A DNA stretch of 64,000 bases from Drosophila pseudoobscura (GCF_009870125.1 NC_046679.1:26288001-26352000); one strand, 5' to 3'. Counted from the stretch's first letter, positions 1 through 8,943 are shown. A program made the numbers and translations. Notes: generated from the sequence alone by a model not told the origin.

Positions 1-259
1 GGGCGCGGGGGCAAAGCCATAGCTGGGCAGAGAGCTGCGCTGTCGCGGCTTCAGCTGGGTCCGTTCACTACCTTTGCCCCACTCGATGTCCCGTCCCTCC
101 GTCTCATAGCTGGCTTGCGTGAGCTCCGCAATGGCTGGCAAGGCTGCAAAGATCAACACCAACAGAATAGTGTGGAGATTTTAGAGATCTGGGCCTTATC
201 TTATCACCATCAGGCATGAACTCACTTTCTTCGCTGCCGATTTCCGTTGCTCGAAACAT
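1..259 (-). CDS. 5' end of an unrecognised minus-strand gene (partial)
   Basis: Two 5' coding exons are proposed: 226-259 (ATG at 259, beginning MFRATEIGSEE) and 143 down to the window edge, joined across an 82-nt intron (144-225) with donor GTGAGT and acceptor CTTTGCAG. The second exon continues in frame with TLPAIAELTQASYE and then a basic and polar stretch to base 1. An alternative reading of the region 143-180 without the splice meets an in-frame stop upstream and has no ATG, so the spliced model is preferred. I do not recognise the protein. No domain is visible in the roughly 60 residues present. The gene continues beyond the left edge. Confidence 0.5.
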
Positions 260-970
260 TTTCCACAGCCGTGCGCCTAATCCGACGTGAGTGAAGTGAA
301 CTGACGAGGAGAGGGAAGCTGTCGAGCACTACAGTACAAGACCCGAGAGCAATATTGGAGCGAGTTGTTGGCTTGTTTGCTTTTCTGGCGGCGGATCAGG
401 TTACAGACTTGCGGCTTTTGTGGGTCTGCGTCTGCACTGCCACAATGAGCTCTATTGTAAATGTTGAATCTGTGCCGCGATTGACGACCGCTGATGTGCG
501 CGGTCCAAGAGCTACTAGCTTTTCACTTTGTACACGACACGGGCGCAAGAACAAACATTGCGATAAAGGCTAGCCAGTCAATTCAATGCAGTTACAATGC
601 CTGCCTCATGTAGCTAAAACGACGGAGTTAACGCTACAGGTTATCTCCCGGCGACAACTTAAGCTGATAAGTCCAAGTCGCGCTCAGTCAGGCGTCAGCG
701 AAGTCACGGGACCAGGCTCAGCTGACTGACTGACCGACCGACCAGCAGACAGCGATAGGATTGCACTGGAGAGTCGTACAGTCGCTGTCTGATGTTTTTG
801 TACAATGGATTTTTATTAAATTACGCACAAGAAATTAAAACTAGACGTGCTTGGAGTCGAGGCCTTGTGGCGGTGATGATCCACCGATGAAATTCGCAAA
901 TATTGTTGCACCAAATGAGCCAAAAGTAGGAGAAACACACGGAACTTGGGGGCTGAAGCTGACGGTGTCC
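260..970. other. Intergenic region, unknown gene leader and eca 3' end
   Basis: The right part is the eca 3' untranslated region, with an AATAAA signal on the minus strand at 812-817. The left 80-100 bases are presumably the leader and promoter of the unrecognised gene that starts at 259. A short run of GACT/GACC repeats lies at about 720-750. No further coding sequence is supported; the small ORFs here lack splice or codon support. Confidence 0.5.
812..817 (-). terminator. Polyadenylation signal of eca
   Basis: The minus strand reads AATAAA about 155 nt downstream of the eca stop codon, a normal position for a cleavage and polyadenylation signal. Confidence 0.6.
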
Positions 971-1682
971 TCACACCAGCTTCTTCGCCTCGAAGAAGCT
1001 CTTCAGATGGCGCATTTGCCAGAAGCCCATGCACACGAGGACAACGGTCTGGGCCAGGGACCACCAGAGCACGCGCGAGTTGGTGCTCTCGCTCGTGTGA
1101 CGGAAGCGCTCCTCGCGATAGCGTTGGTAGTTCTGCTCCTTGGTGATCTGCTCCACCTGATCCAGGAGCTGGCGAATACGTAGCTGCAGCTCCGTCAGCT
1201 TCTCCTTTTGAGCCACATTGGCATAGTCGATGGCATGCTCTCCCACCTGTATGTCCAGGTGAACGCGCAGCTGGGCACCACTGAACCAGGCAGTGCTGTT
1301 CGAGTACATACAAATCACATGCTCGCCGGGCGTGTGTGAGGTGAACGAGATTCGGCCCTGGGAGCTGTACACACGGGAGAGGATGATTTTGTCATCGCTG
1401 TCACGCACCTCCACATGCATGCCGATTCCCGGGGATGAGGGCATAAAGCCATTAGAGCGTGGATCGTAGAGCTCCACTTTGTAGTTGACTGGGGACACAT
1501 AAAGACTTGTTTAGAAAATGCGTTGGCATTTCAGACCCTGTCCGCTTACCTATCACAGTGGTTTCGTCGGGAACCTCCTCAATAAAGCACTTCCGCTCCG
1601 TCTCCGATATGTGGAAGTAGAGGCCGCAGGCACTGTGCAGGGCGCACAGCAGCAGGGCCAGGCAGATGAACTGATCTCGCAT
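971..1682 (-). CDS. eca: eca, p24-family cargo receptor of the ER-Golgi pathway
   Basis: Two exons, 1550-1682 and 971-1488 (61-nt intron with GTAAGC donor and CCCCAG acceptor, phase 1), encode 216 residues. The product is a p24 delta/alpha-type (TMED4/9-like) type I membrane protein that packages cargo between ER and Golgi. Visible parts are a signal peptide (about 1-20, ending at SACG before [13 protein letters not shown]), a GOLD lumenal domain with paired cysteines (KCFIEE and HVICMYSN), a membrane-proximal coiled coil with the pattern [14 protein letters not shown], a membrane span at about 184-203 (from VLWWSLAQ), and a short cytosolic tail with FF and a terminal KKLV. FF and dilysine are the known COPII/COPI sorting signals of the family. 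The gene faces the DDRGK1 orthologue across a shared 490-bp promoter region. A near-copy of its first 3/4 forms the 5' part of the chimeric gene at 3540-4794. Confidence 0.93.
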
Positions 1683-2172
1683 TTTGGCAATTTGTTATAA
1701 CTTTTTCCACTAAATATATTATAATGTTAAGCTCGCCGACACGTCATGAGAAAAAGTGCCAGATCGAAGTTGAAGTGTTTGGCATAGAGATGGTAGCGTG
1801 ACGGAATTCTCATTCCAGCATATCACCACTAACTATACGAGTTTTGGAACCCCAGAGACTTCGGCTCTGTCGTTCGGGTACTGACGCGTCATCATGAGAG
1901 AGCGCAGAGAGAACATCCCATCAAACTGAATAGTTTTAAAACACGGCCATACATTTTTTAATTTTTATTCCGTCATATTTTCGGAATTTTAGATTACTTC
2001 ACATTTATAATATACAATTTTGTACAAAATCGCGCTGACTGGCAACGCTGCAGCAACAGCTGGCATATCTTGTGTGTTGGCAGTGCCGTAGAAACAGCTG
2101 AACATCTGCCACAATTGTTGACGTTTACCTTTTTGCCAATCAAAATCGTGCAAGCTGTATCTTAACTAGATA
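1683..2172. promoter_or_regulatory. Divergent promoter region between eca and Ddrgk1
   Basis: The 490 bp between two divergent start codons must hold both promoters. Two E-boxes matching Drosophila core motif 5 (AACAGCTG) lie at 2055-2062 and 2093-2100, close to the Ddrgk1 start at 2173. No TATA box is at a convincing position. The motif identities are read from sequence; their use is inferred. Confidence 0.55.
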
Positions 2173-3160
2173 ATGGACCTGATTATTCTTGTGGGCATCG
2201 CTTCGGCCCTGCTGGTCGTGATATTAACGATATTTTTCCTGCAGAAAAAGAAGGGCGGCACAGGTAAGCCAATAGACCATTAGGGGCAGCCTTAAATTCA
2301 CTTTGTTTTTGTCCTCAATAGAAGCAAAGGAAGCAGCAGCACCACCGCAACGTGGCGTCCCATTGCGAGCACAGGAGGGCGTCCCGCGACGGGCCCAAAT
2401 AGCCCGCAATCAGCGTAACCGACTACGCCAGAATGCTCCTGCAGCAGCCCCGGCCGCAGCGGCTGCCCTGCAAGCAGCTGACGCCGAGGGGGATAATGAC
2501 GATGAAAATCCCGATGGCGATGGCCAGCGTATGCCCCAAGGTGCTGTGCTTGACGAGAAGATGGGTGCCAAGAAGCGGGCCAAGATGGAGGCCAAGGAAC
2601 AGAAGCGTCTGCACCGCGAGCAGGAGCTGATCGATAGAGAGCAGCGGAAGGTGAAGGAGGCCAAGGAAGAGGCCGAGCGAAAGCAACAGGAGGATTTTCA
2701 GGAAGAGGCAGACCGCAAAAGAGCCGAGGCCGAGCGTCTGGTTAAGGAGGAGCGCGAGCGCAAAGAGCACGAGGAGTATCTGAAAATGAAGGCCGGCTTC
2801 AGCGTCGAGGAAGAGGGCTTTGAGGAGGGGGACGCGGACGACCAGGATAATCTTTTGGCCGATTTTATACAGTACATCAAGGACAATAAGGTTGTCCTGT
2901 TGGAGGATTTGGCCGTTGCCTTCAAGCTGAAGACACAGCAGGCCATCGAGCGCATCCAGGATCTGCAGGCCAATGGGACCCTCACAGGCGTAATCGACGA
3001 CCGTGGCAAGTTCATCTATGTCTCAGAGGAGGAGCTGGCGGCCGTGGCCAAGTTCATAAAGCAGCGTGGCCGCGTCTCCATTGTGGAGCTGGCTGAGAGC
3101 AGCAACAACCTGATAAACCTGACGCCCGTCTCAGCTGGTGCTGGCGAGGGCAGCTCGTGA
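2173..3160 (+). CDS. Ddrgk1: DDRGK domain-containing protein 1 orthologue (UFMylation adaptor)
   Basis: Exons 2173-2263 and 2322-3160 (58-nt intron, phase 1) give 309 residues. In animals DDRGK1 is an ER-anchored adaptor that recruits the UFM1 ligase complex and takes part in ER-phagy. The sequence shows an N-terminal membrane anchor (about residues 2-23), an Ala-rich and acidic stretch, a long charged coiled coil (about 115-185, Lys/Glu/Arg rich) and a C-terminal winged-helix-like DDRGK/PCI-type domain. The literal motif DDRGK is at about residues 256-260, followed by [17 protein letters not shown]. Length and order fit the family. A true ATG with the TM immediately after it fixes the start; longer upstream readings lack one. 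It sits between eca and the p24/Smyd5 chimera, and its 3' end converges on the 3' end of the chimera. Confidence 0.93.
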
Positions 3161-3539
3161 TGAGATTTGTTAGCCATTTATAAATTAAATTTATATTTAG
3201 GTGCACTGTTAATAGAATAACGACAACAAATGAAACCAATTCTGAGGCTGAAGTCCTTGCGAGCTATCGGGGTTTTCCGGCCGCTTAAATAAAATCCACA
3301 AAAAAATAAGTTAAAACAAATTCGTGAAACTAAAACCTATATATGTATGTATATAATGCAAGGATCGCCGACTATACTGCTTCCAAACCGCCACCGCCAT
3401 AGTTATGCTCGGGCTATACAGCAAAGGTCTTCGATTAGCGAGCGAGCGTTAGACAACTAAGAGCCAGCATTAGATTTAAGTGCGCTGGCTAGCGCAAAGA
3501 CCTTGTTTCCAACGGCTGCTCCGAACAGTCCTTCATCAA
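3161..3539. other. Convergent 3' region of Ddrgk1 and the chimera
   Basis: This holds the 3' UTR of Ddrgk1 (signal AATAAA at 3288-3293, plus strand) and, on the minus strand, sequence past the stop codon of the chimeric gene at 3540. The section from 3420 to 3505 has a short inverted repeat (GGTCTT with AAGACC) and a small palindrome around GCGCTGGCTAGCGC. No coding sequence is seen. Confidence 0.5.
3288..3293 (+). terminator. Polyadenylation signal of Ddrgk1
   Basis: AATAAA on the plus strand, about 130 nt after the Ddrgk1 stop codon, followed by an A-rich run. Confidence 0.6.
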
Positions 3540-4794
3540 TTATATCTGGATCGTTGATTGTGGGCGGCATTCGGTACACTCACAGATCAATAAGAATTTG
3601 TCATTCGATAAGTGAGCACTCCGATCTGGCTTTGTTTGTTCGAGGAATATATTTAAGTCGGAATTCGAATTTTCAAGGAAATATGATGGCTTGATCACAT
3701 CACGATTCTCCTTGGATACCTTCTCGTTGTTCAAGAACTTGCCAGCAACTACCAAGAATAAAAATAACATGGAAATATCTGATCACACTTGGTTTTCTTT
3801 ACTTACATTCGTTCACTTTGTCGTGAAGCCTTTGAGTGAGGTTGACCAGCATTATCTCGTCCGGTTTTGTAAGAGATGAATCCAAATCTAATACCTGGTC
3901 GACCCACTGAGAGATGGCGCTGCTCGTAACGGCCTCCGGACTAGTGCCAATGATTTCCATCAGTGCTTTGAAGGCGTCTAGAGAGGTGAACTGTTAGAGT
4001 TAAAACGCGTTAATATATAGGATAAGCCTTGTCGCTTGTGCGTAGTCACCATGGTAAACTCGTCTCCGCTGAGCACTTTGCAGAAAGCCCTATATAGGTC
4101 GAGTCTCTCATTGCGCAAATTAAACGCCTGCAAGGTCGAGATACAGACAAGAACAACGGTCTGGGCCAGGGACCACCAGAGCACGCGCGAGTTGGTGCTC
4201 TCGCTCGTGTGACGGAAGCGATCCTCGCGGTAGCGTTGGTAGTTTTGCTCCCTCGTGATCTGCTCTACCTGATCCAGGAGCTGACGAATACGTAGCTGGT
4301 CGGTCGTCAGCTTCTCCTTTTGAGCCACATTGGCATAGTTGATGGCATGCTCTCCCACCTGTATGTCCAGGTGAACGCGCAGCTGGGCACCACTGAACCA
4401 GGCAGTGCTGTTCGAGTACATACAAATCACATGCTCGCCGGGCGCGTGAGCAGTGAAGAAGAGCCAGCCCTGAGATCTATACACACGGGAGAGGATGATT
4501 TTGTTGTTGCTGTCACGCACCTCCACATGCATGCCGATTCCCGGGGATGAGGGCATAAAGCCATTAGAGCGTGGATCGTAGAGCTCCATTTTGTAGTAAA
4601 CTGGGGACAGATTAAGGCTCGTTTAGAGACTGCGTTGGAATTTTAGGCTATGCCCGCTTACCTTTCACATCGGTTTCGTCGGGAACCTCCTCAATGAAGC
4701 ACTTCCGCTCCGTCTCCGACATGTGAAAGTAGAGGCCGCAGGCACTGTGCAGAGTGCACAGGACCAAGATCAGGCAGGCGGATCGATGCGCCAT
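3540..4794 (-). CDS. Chimeric gene: eca-like p24 N-terminal part fused to Smyd5 C-terminal part
   Basis: Four exons (4662-4794, 4050-4600, 3807-3990, 3540-3748) with consensus splice sites and matching phases encode an uninterrupted 358-residue protein. Residues 1-197 copy eca: signal peptide, GOLD domain, coiled coil and membrane span ([14 protein letters not shown], 184-197), with about 15 substitutions in the 150 residues of exon 2 shared with eca. From about residue 198 the sequence is Smyd5-like: [18 protein letters not shown] matches Smyd5 [19 protein letters not shown], then [18 protein letters not shown], then AGKFLNNE, then a CECTEC knot matching the Smyd5 post-SET CQCLKC. Introns 2 and 3 occupy the same sites and phases as Smyd5 introns 2 and 3; intron 1 matches the eca intron. 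The SET core with NHSC is replaced by about 40 unrelated residues, so methyltransferase activity is not expected. The p24 tail signals are gone. Predicted topology is a type I membrane protein with a 160-residue cytosolic tail. It could be an expressed new gene or a young decaying copy; the open frame favours expression. Confidence 0.82.
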
Positions 4795-5234
4795 TGTGAT
4801 CTTTTCTTTCCAACTAAAACTTTTCACATATGAAGCAGCTGCTTTTGGCGATACATACAGTATCGAAAGCTCTTTTTGTGTTTACTATTATAAAACCCAT
4901 ATCAATTAAAGCTACATGGGGTGGGGTGAGTGGTCATTTATATCTGCGAGATAAAGCTGTGAGGTGGCGTAAAGGGCCAACTGATTGATAGAATTGTAGC
5001 TCTGTTCTTAAACGATCAATTTAATGATAATTAAACGATAATTTAAATGTTAGAAGTCCGTTATCCTAATCAACTTGAAAAGGATCGGGGATATGTCCTA
5101 CATACTTAGTTTTCTCACCCGATATGGGCGCGCCAAGGCCAGCAATCCATTTTCATATCAACTGGGGGTCTCTATAGCCATAATATAATCTTCACTATAC
5201 TAAAATCGGATCTTGCGACAAATTGAGTGTTAAT
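4795..5234. other. Intergenic: chimera promoter and Smyd5 3' region
   Basis: These 440 bp separate the chimera start from the Smyd5 stop. The stretch next to 4795 weakly resembles the eca upstream sequence (ACTTTTTCCACTAAA-like against CTTTCCAACTAAA). GTATCGAAAG at about 4860 is DRE-like. No trace of a second Ddrgk1 copy is recognisable, though the duplication model predicts one once lay here. Confidence 0.5.
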
Positions 5235-6603
5235 CTAGTTCATATCATCGTCATCATCGTAGTCGTCCATTTCGTCATCGTCCTCCTCCTCGTCGCTAGT
5301 CACGTCGGGGTCGGATGCCTGAGCCTGGCACTTGAGGCATTGACAGACGAATATGTAGTTCTCGCGCAGCACCTTGTGGCGCGAGTGGCGGCTGCGCTCC
5401 AGCTGGCACTCGTCCAGATAGGAAATGCAGATTTCTTCGCCCTCCTGGATGGGGGCCAGTGCTTTCAGGACAACAATGTCGTTGGAGTAGGGGAACGTCG
5501 AGCAGGCGTTCGGCACGCAGCTGTGATTGATCTTGCTCTGCAGTAGGTACAGACCGGAGCCCTCATTGTTCAGGAATTCGCCAGCGACTGCCAGTAGAGA
5601 AAAATAGCATTAGGAGTTGACTGGAGGATACTTTGTATAGACAGATGTTACATTCTCCGACTTTTGAGTAGAGCTCGTCGATGACAGTGTCCAGGGCAGT
5701 CTTGTCGGCTTCCGGCAGCGGCAGGTCGGACACGTTGGTCACCCACTGCGCCAGCACACTGGTGGCGATTCCCTGGCTGTTGGTGCCCATGATACCCATG
5801 AGCGTCTTAAAGGCATCTGGTGTGGTGAACTAATAAGAGGATAAAACGCACGTAAATATCTGGTTTTACTACTCCCTGATCATCCTTTCCGATTACCATG
5901 GCAAACTCATCGGAAGCAAAGGCCTTGCAGAAGGCGCCGTAGAGCTGATCCATCTGCTGCTCAAAGTTCTCACCCAGCATTTTGTGGTAGATCTTCTGCT
6001 CGCGATTCACAATCAGCGCTTGGAAGGACTGCAGCTGCTCGAGGAAATCGGATTTTTTGCTGCTCTGCTGGTACATGGCCATAAGGCGGACGATGAGCAT
6101 GATGGTACCCGTCTCCGGGGGGTAGTGCATCTTCTTCCAGGTCTCGTTTAGCACGTTGATGGGATGTGTGTCATCCGCGCGAAAGGCACCCATGCAGGCC
6201 ACGCGGTGGTACTTTTTCCGCGCCTCCATCAGACAGTCCTCGGAGCAGTAACGCACCTTGCACCGCTGGCACTGCGTGAACTGTGCCACCCAGGACGAGG
6301 TGGGATCGTGCTGGAGGAGCGGAACCTCAACCTTCGCATCGCTGGCCAGGCGACGTACGTTTTCCAGAACCGTCTCCAGCGGTCGCATGCAGTGGTCGCA
6401 CGCTGCATAGCCGTAGGCTGCATTCCACGAGAATTGGCTCGACACAAAGGGCTCCTCCTCGAAAATGATCTCGTCCGCGGCAAAGTTTTTGGTGGCCACC
6501 ATGGCACGCCCCTAATGGAGAGATGTTATGTTACTGCAGCTGCAACCGGATAATAAGTGGGAATTACCTTGCCGGGAATTTCTCGTATCTCAAAATGGTT
6601 CAT
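5235..6603 (-). CDS. Smyd5: Smyd5, SET and MYND domain protein (lysine methyltransferase)
   Basis: Exons 6568-6603, 5897-6511, 5652-5829 and 5235-5587 encode 393 residues. SMYD5 proteins methylate lysines on histones and, in vertebrates, a ribosomal protein. The N-terminal SET segment reads [14 protein letters not shown], split by the first intron. A MYND-type zinc cluster follows (Cys about 50, 53, 93, 96, 101, 105, His 114, Cys 118). The SET core keeps INHSCVPN (NHSC at 297-300, SAM-binding) and EEICISYLD, then the post-SET cysteines CQCLKC. The tail is strongly acidic ([16 protein letters not shown]), as is typical of SMYD5 rather than other SMYDs. The start at 6603 is chosen because it supplies the conserved GKGR segment across a 55-nt intron; the ATG inside exon 2 would cut it off. 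A diverged partial copy forms the 3' half of the neighbouring chimera. Confidence 0.9.
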
Positions 6604-6627
6604 TTGCACGTGTGTTTACAATTCGCA

Positions 6628-6660
6628 TAGAACAGCTGTTCGGTGTGACCGCGGATTTTT
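6628..6660 (-). promoter_or_regulatory. Smyd5 core promoter motifs (E-box motif 5 and motif 1)
   Basis: AACAGCTGTT at 6631-6640 is a perfect match to the Drosophila E-box core element. It is directly followed by CGGTGTGACC at 6641-6650, which on the minus strand reads GGTCACACCG, a match to Ohler motif 1. Both lie about 30-50 bp upstream of the Smyd5 start codon. This is the usual signature of a TATA-less housekeeping promoter. Confidence 0.65.
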
Positions 6661-7454
6661 GTATAAAATATACCGTCCGACCCTCAGAAACATACCGAAA
6701 TATACCGTGTCATTGTAAAAATATACTGAAGATATACTGACGAATTCAAATTCTATTATACATTTTCCTCGTTTTTGATATTCCGTCGAATATTACTAGC
6801 TAGATAGAATATTTAGCCATGCCCACATAATTATATACGATTGATGAATCAATTTTTTACTTAATTGGCTTACTTTAAATACTTGCTTTTATTGGATTTC
6901 GTCTAAATAGAGAAAAATGTTACGTAGCGAAACACGTAAGTGGGAAATCGTTCCTATTGATAAATTTTGATATTCCGTTGAATAATGGTGGCTAACAAAA
7001 CCCTTTATCTTTGCCCTCCGCGGACTTAATTGGGATCCTTCTAGGCATCGTCTCTTGGTGAGTTATAGTATTTCTCTCCCGTCCCGTATCAGCTTTTCAG
7101 AATTGCAGAGTTCAATACCATCAGAAAAATAAAAATAAAGTTACTCTTTGTCCGCCACAGTTTAGTTTAAATTTTCACCGAACGCATCGATTTAAATGAA
7201 ATAAAAACTCGGAATTTGACTTGTACTGTACTATTATATAATAATCAAATACATAGTTTAAAATTTAAAGACATTCTAATGTAATTTGTTGTTGGTTTTC
7301 TTGTGTGTATATATAAACATTCTTTCTGTTAACATTTTTTGTTTTGCGGTTGTTGTTGGTTTCCCTTTAGTAATAATATATCATATCCTTAATAGCTAGT
7401 AATATTCAAATATAGTTTTCTCTTTCTTGGGTTTCTTTTGTTTAAATTATAGTT
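6661..7454 (-). other. SNF4Agamma 3' UTR and spacer to Smyd5
   Basis: The minus-strand 3' UTR of SNF4Agamma runs from 7454 down to near an AATAAA signal at 6888-6893. Between that signal and Smyd5 is an AT-rich spacer with repeated ATATACCG/ATATACTG words at 6665-6740. No coding sequence is seen. Confidence 0.5.
6888..6893 (-). terminator. Candidate polyadenylation signal of SNF4Agamma
   Basis: AATAAA on the minus strand, about 560 nt after the stop codon; it is the only exact hexamer I saw clearly beyond the stop in this interval. Confidence 0.45.
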
Positions 7455-8348
7455 TTATTCACTAACCAGCGCCATCTCTCGCGCCGCGGGCGTGGCCAAG
7501 GATTGGCCCAGAGCCGACGCGGCGGACACGGCGCTGCTCAGGCCATCGTCCTCCTCTTCTGTGTCCGCTTTGTGTGCCGCCGCAGCGGTTGCCTTTTTGC
7601 GCTCCACCACCTCCACGTCATCGTCGTCGTCGTTCTCATCCTCGTCGTCATCCTCATCGGGGTTTTCATCATCACAATTGCTGCGCTCGACCTGGTCAGT
7701 GGCTTCTGTTTCTTCGTGCGCCTCATCGGCAAAGGACACTTCGGCTGGACTGTTATTGCTGCTATCACCATTGGCCGTCGGCGCCCCCGTCGTTCTTCCC
7801 CTCTCGTGCTGGCTCTGGTTCTGGTTGTTGTTGGCCTTATCCTCACTGGCGGACTTGTTGTTATCACTGTCGGCATCGGCATCGGCATCCGCCTCCGCAT
7901 CGTCGGTCTTTGCTGGCGTCTGGGGCGGCGCCGGCTCCTCCTCGGGTATGTCCTCGATCAGGCTGCGATTGCCGGACCCTGCCGAAGGACTGCGAGGCGG
8001 GGGCGTTGTCGCTGAAGTTTGTGCAGGGATCTCCACTTCGGCCACCTTGCGCAGAAGGACGGGATCGGAGGCACGCAGTGAGCTCTCGGATCCGCCGACG
8101 CCCTCGCCACTTGGCCGCAGAACCAGATAGAGCAAGATGTCTGATAGCGAGATGATGCCAATAACCTTGCGATGCTCATCGACTACCACCAGGCGATGCA
8201 CCTCCGCCCGCACAATGCGTTCCATTATGGTGTAGAGCGCTTCGTCCAGATTGCACTTTTGAACGCCCTCAAACCACTCGTTGCGATGCTCGTTGGCCTT
8301 GCGCAGCGATACATCGAGATCGTTGTAGGTTTTCTCAGCAGCGAGATT
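7455..8348 (-). CDS. SNF4Agamma: SNF4Agamma last exon: CBS4 and acidic C-terminal extension
   Basis: Shared 3' exon of the AMP-activated protein kinase gamma subunit, which binds AMP/ADP/ATP and regulates the kinase complex. Acceptor TTCATTTAG precedes [18 protein letters not shown] repeat 4 is clear ([18 protein letters not shown], then [13 protein letters not shown] with the nucleotide-contacting Asp of the SxSD motif). After LVLRPSGEG the protein continues about 235 residues past the point where mammalian gamma1 ends. This extension is low-complexity: Pro/Ser/Thr first, then [10 protein letters not shown], Asn/Gln stretches, [14 protein letters not shown] and a basic [16 protein letters not shown] patch. 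The frame stays open to a TAA at 7455. Confidence 0.93.
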   Translation of the reverse strand, partial: NLAAEKTYNDLDVSLRKANEHRNEWFEGVQKCNLDEALYTIMERIVRAEVHRLVVVDEHRKVIGIISLSDILLYLVLRPSGEGVGGSESSLRASDPVLLRKVAEVEIPAQTSATTPPPRSPSAGSGNRSLIEDIPEEEPAPPQTPAKTDDAEADADADADSDNNKSASEDKANNNQNQSQHERGRTTGAPTANGDSSNNSPAEVSFADEAHEETEATDQVERSNCDDENPDEDDDEDENDDDDDVEVVERKKATAAAAHKADTEEEDDGLSSAVSAASALGQSLATPAAREMALVSE

Positions 8349-8426
8349 CTAAATGAAAGGGAGAAGAAAGAATCAATCAATTTTGATTGAGACATTGGTT
8401 GAAGCTGCAGGCTGCAGGGGACTTAC

Positions 8427-8630
8427 AATCACATCAAACTTTGCATAAATATCAACGAGACGACCCTCGGCATCTACCAGGGGCAGCGCCGAGACGCGTC
8501 GCTCCACAAACTTCTTGAGCGCTGTAATGATGCTCGTGGTCTCGTCGGCGGTCTCGATGTTGCTGTACGTTCCGATCTTCAGTTCGCGCAGACTCTTTTG
8601 CATGTACGCAGGCTTTGGTAGTTCGTTAAT
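8427..8630 (-). CDS. SNF4Agamma: SNF4Agamma exon: CBS3
   Basis: A 204-nt, phase 0-0 exon (acceptor CGCTTGCAG, donor GTAAGT) encoding [14 protein letters not shown] to [10 protein letters not shown]. It carries most of CBS repeat 3, including [17 protein letters not shown] and the Asp of YAKFDV that contacts the nucleotide ribose in AMPK gamma structures. It reads directly into NLAAEK in the next exon, matching the conserved gamma-subunit sequence. Confidence 0.93.
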
Positions 8631-8697
8631 CTGCAAGCGAGAGAGCGGATTCGATTCCATGTGTGTCCAAGGGATATATATATAGATAGATACTCAC

Positions 8698-8876
8698 ATA
8701 TAGGAAGAGGAACCTCAGTATGCGTTTGTGTGTCAGGATGTAGAGGACATTGCCGGTCGCCGGATCGATCACGGGCAGGCGGTGAATGCGGCTGTGGATG
8801 AGAATTTTGATGGCATCGTAGAGGGAGGCATCCGGTCCGATGCTGACCAACGGCATCACCTGATTGTGCAGCACAC
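8698..8876 (-). CDS. SNF4Agamma: SNF4Agamma exon: CBS2
   Basis: A 179-nt exon with acceptor TTCCACAG and donor GTGAGT. It encodes [18 protein letters not shown] to [15 protein letters not shown] repeat 2 is marked by [26 protein letters not shown] split over the exon body. In this repeat the ribose-contacting Asp position is Arg/His-like, as in mammalian gamma subunits, where the corresponding site does not bind nucleotide. This follows from family knowledge. Confidence 0.92.
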
Positions 8877-8943
8877 CTGTGGAACAGAAAGGCGGCGGCT
8901 GGTCTCAGAATTGCTTCTCCACCTCAAGATGTGTTCTACTTAC

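Noticed and set aside
3420..3510. Inverted repeat around GGTCTT/AAGACC as a possible structured RNA
   Set aside because: Only a 6-8 bp stem with a large loop and no tRNA or known RNA features.
3540..4794. Reading the p24-like part and the Smyd5-like part as two separate pseudogene fragments
   Set aside because: One frame runs through both parts across intact splice sites with no stop or frameshift, so a single chimeric gene fits better.
7492..8155. Several plus-strand ORFs up to 212 codons
   Set aside because: They lie antisense to the SNF4Agamma last exon, and their Ser/Leu repeats mirror its acidic tract.
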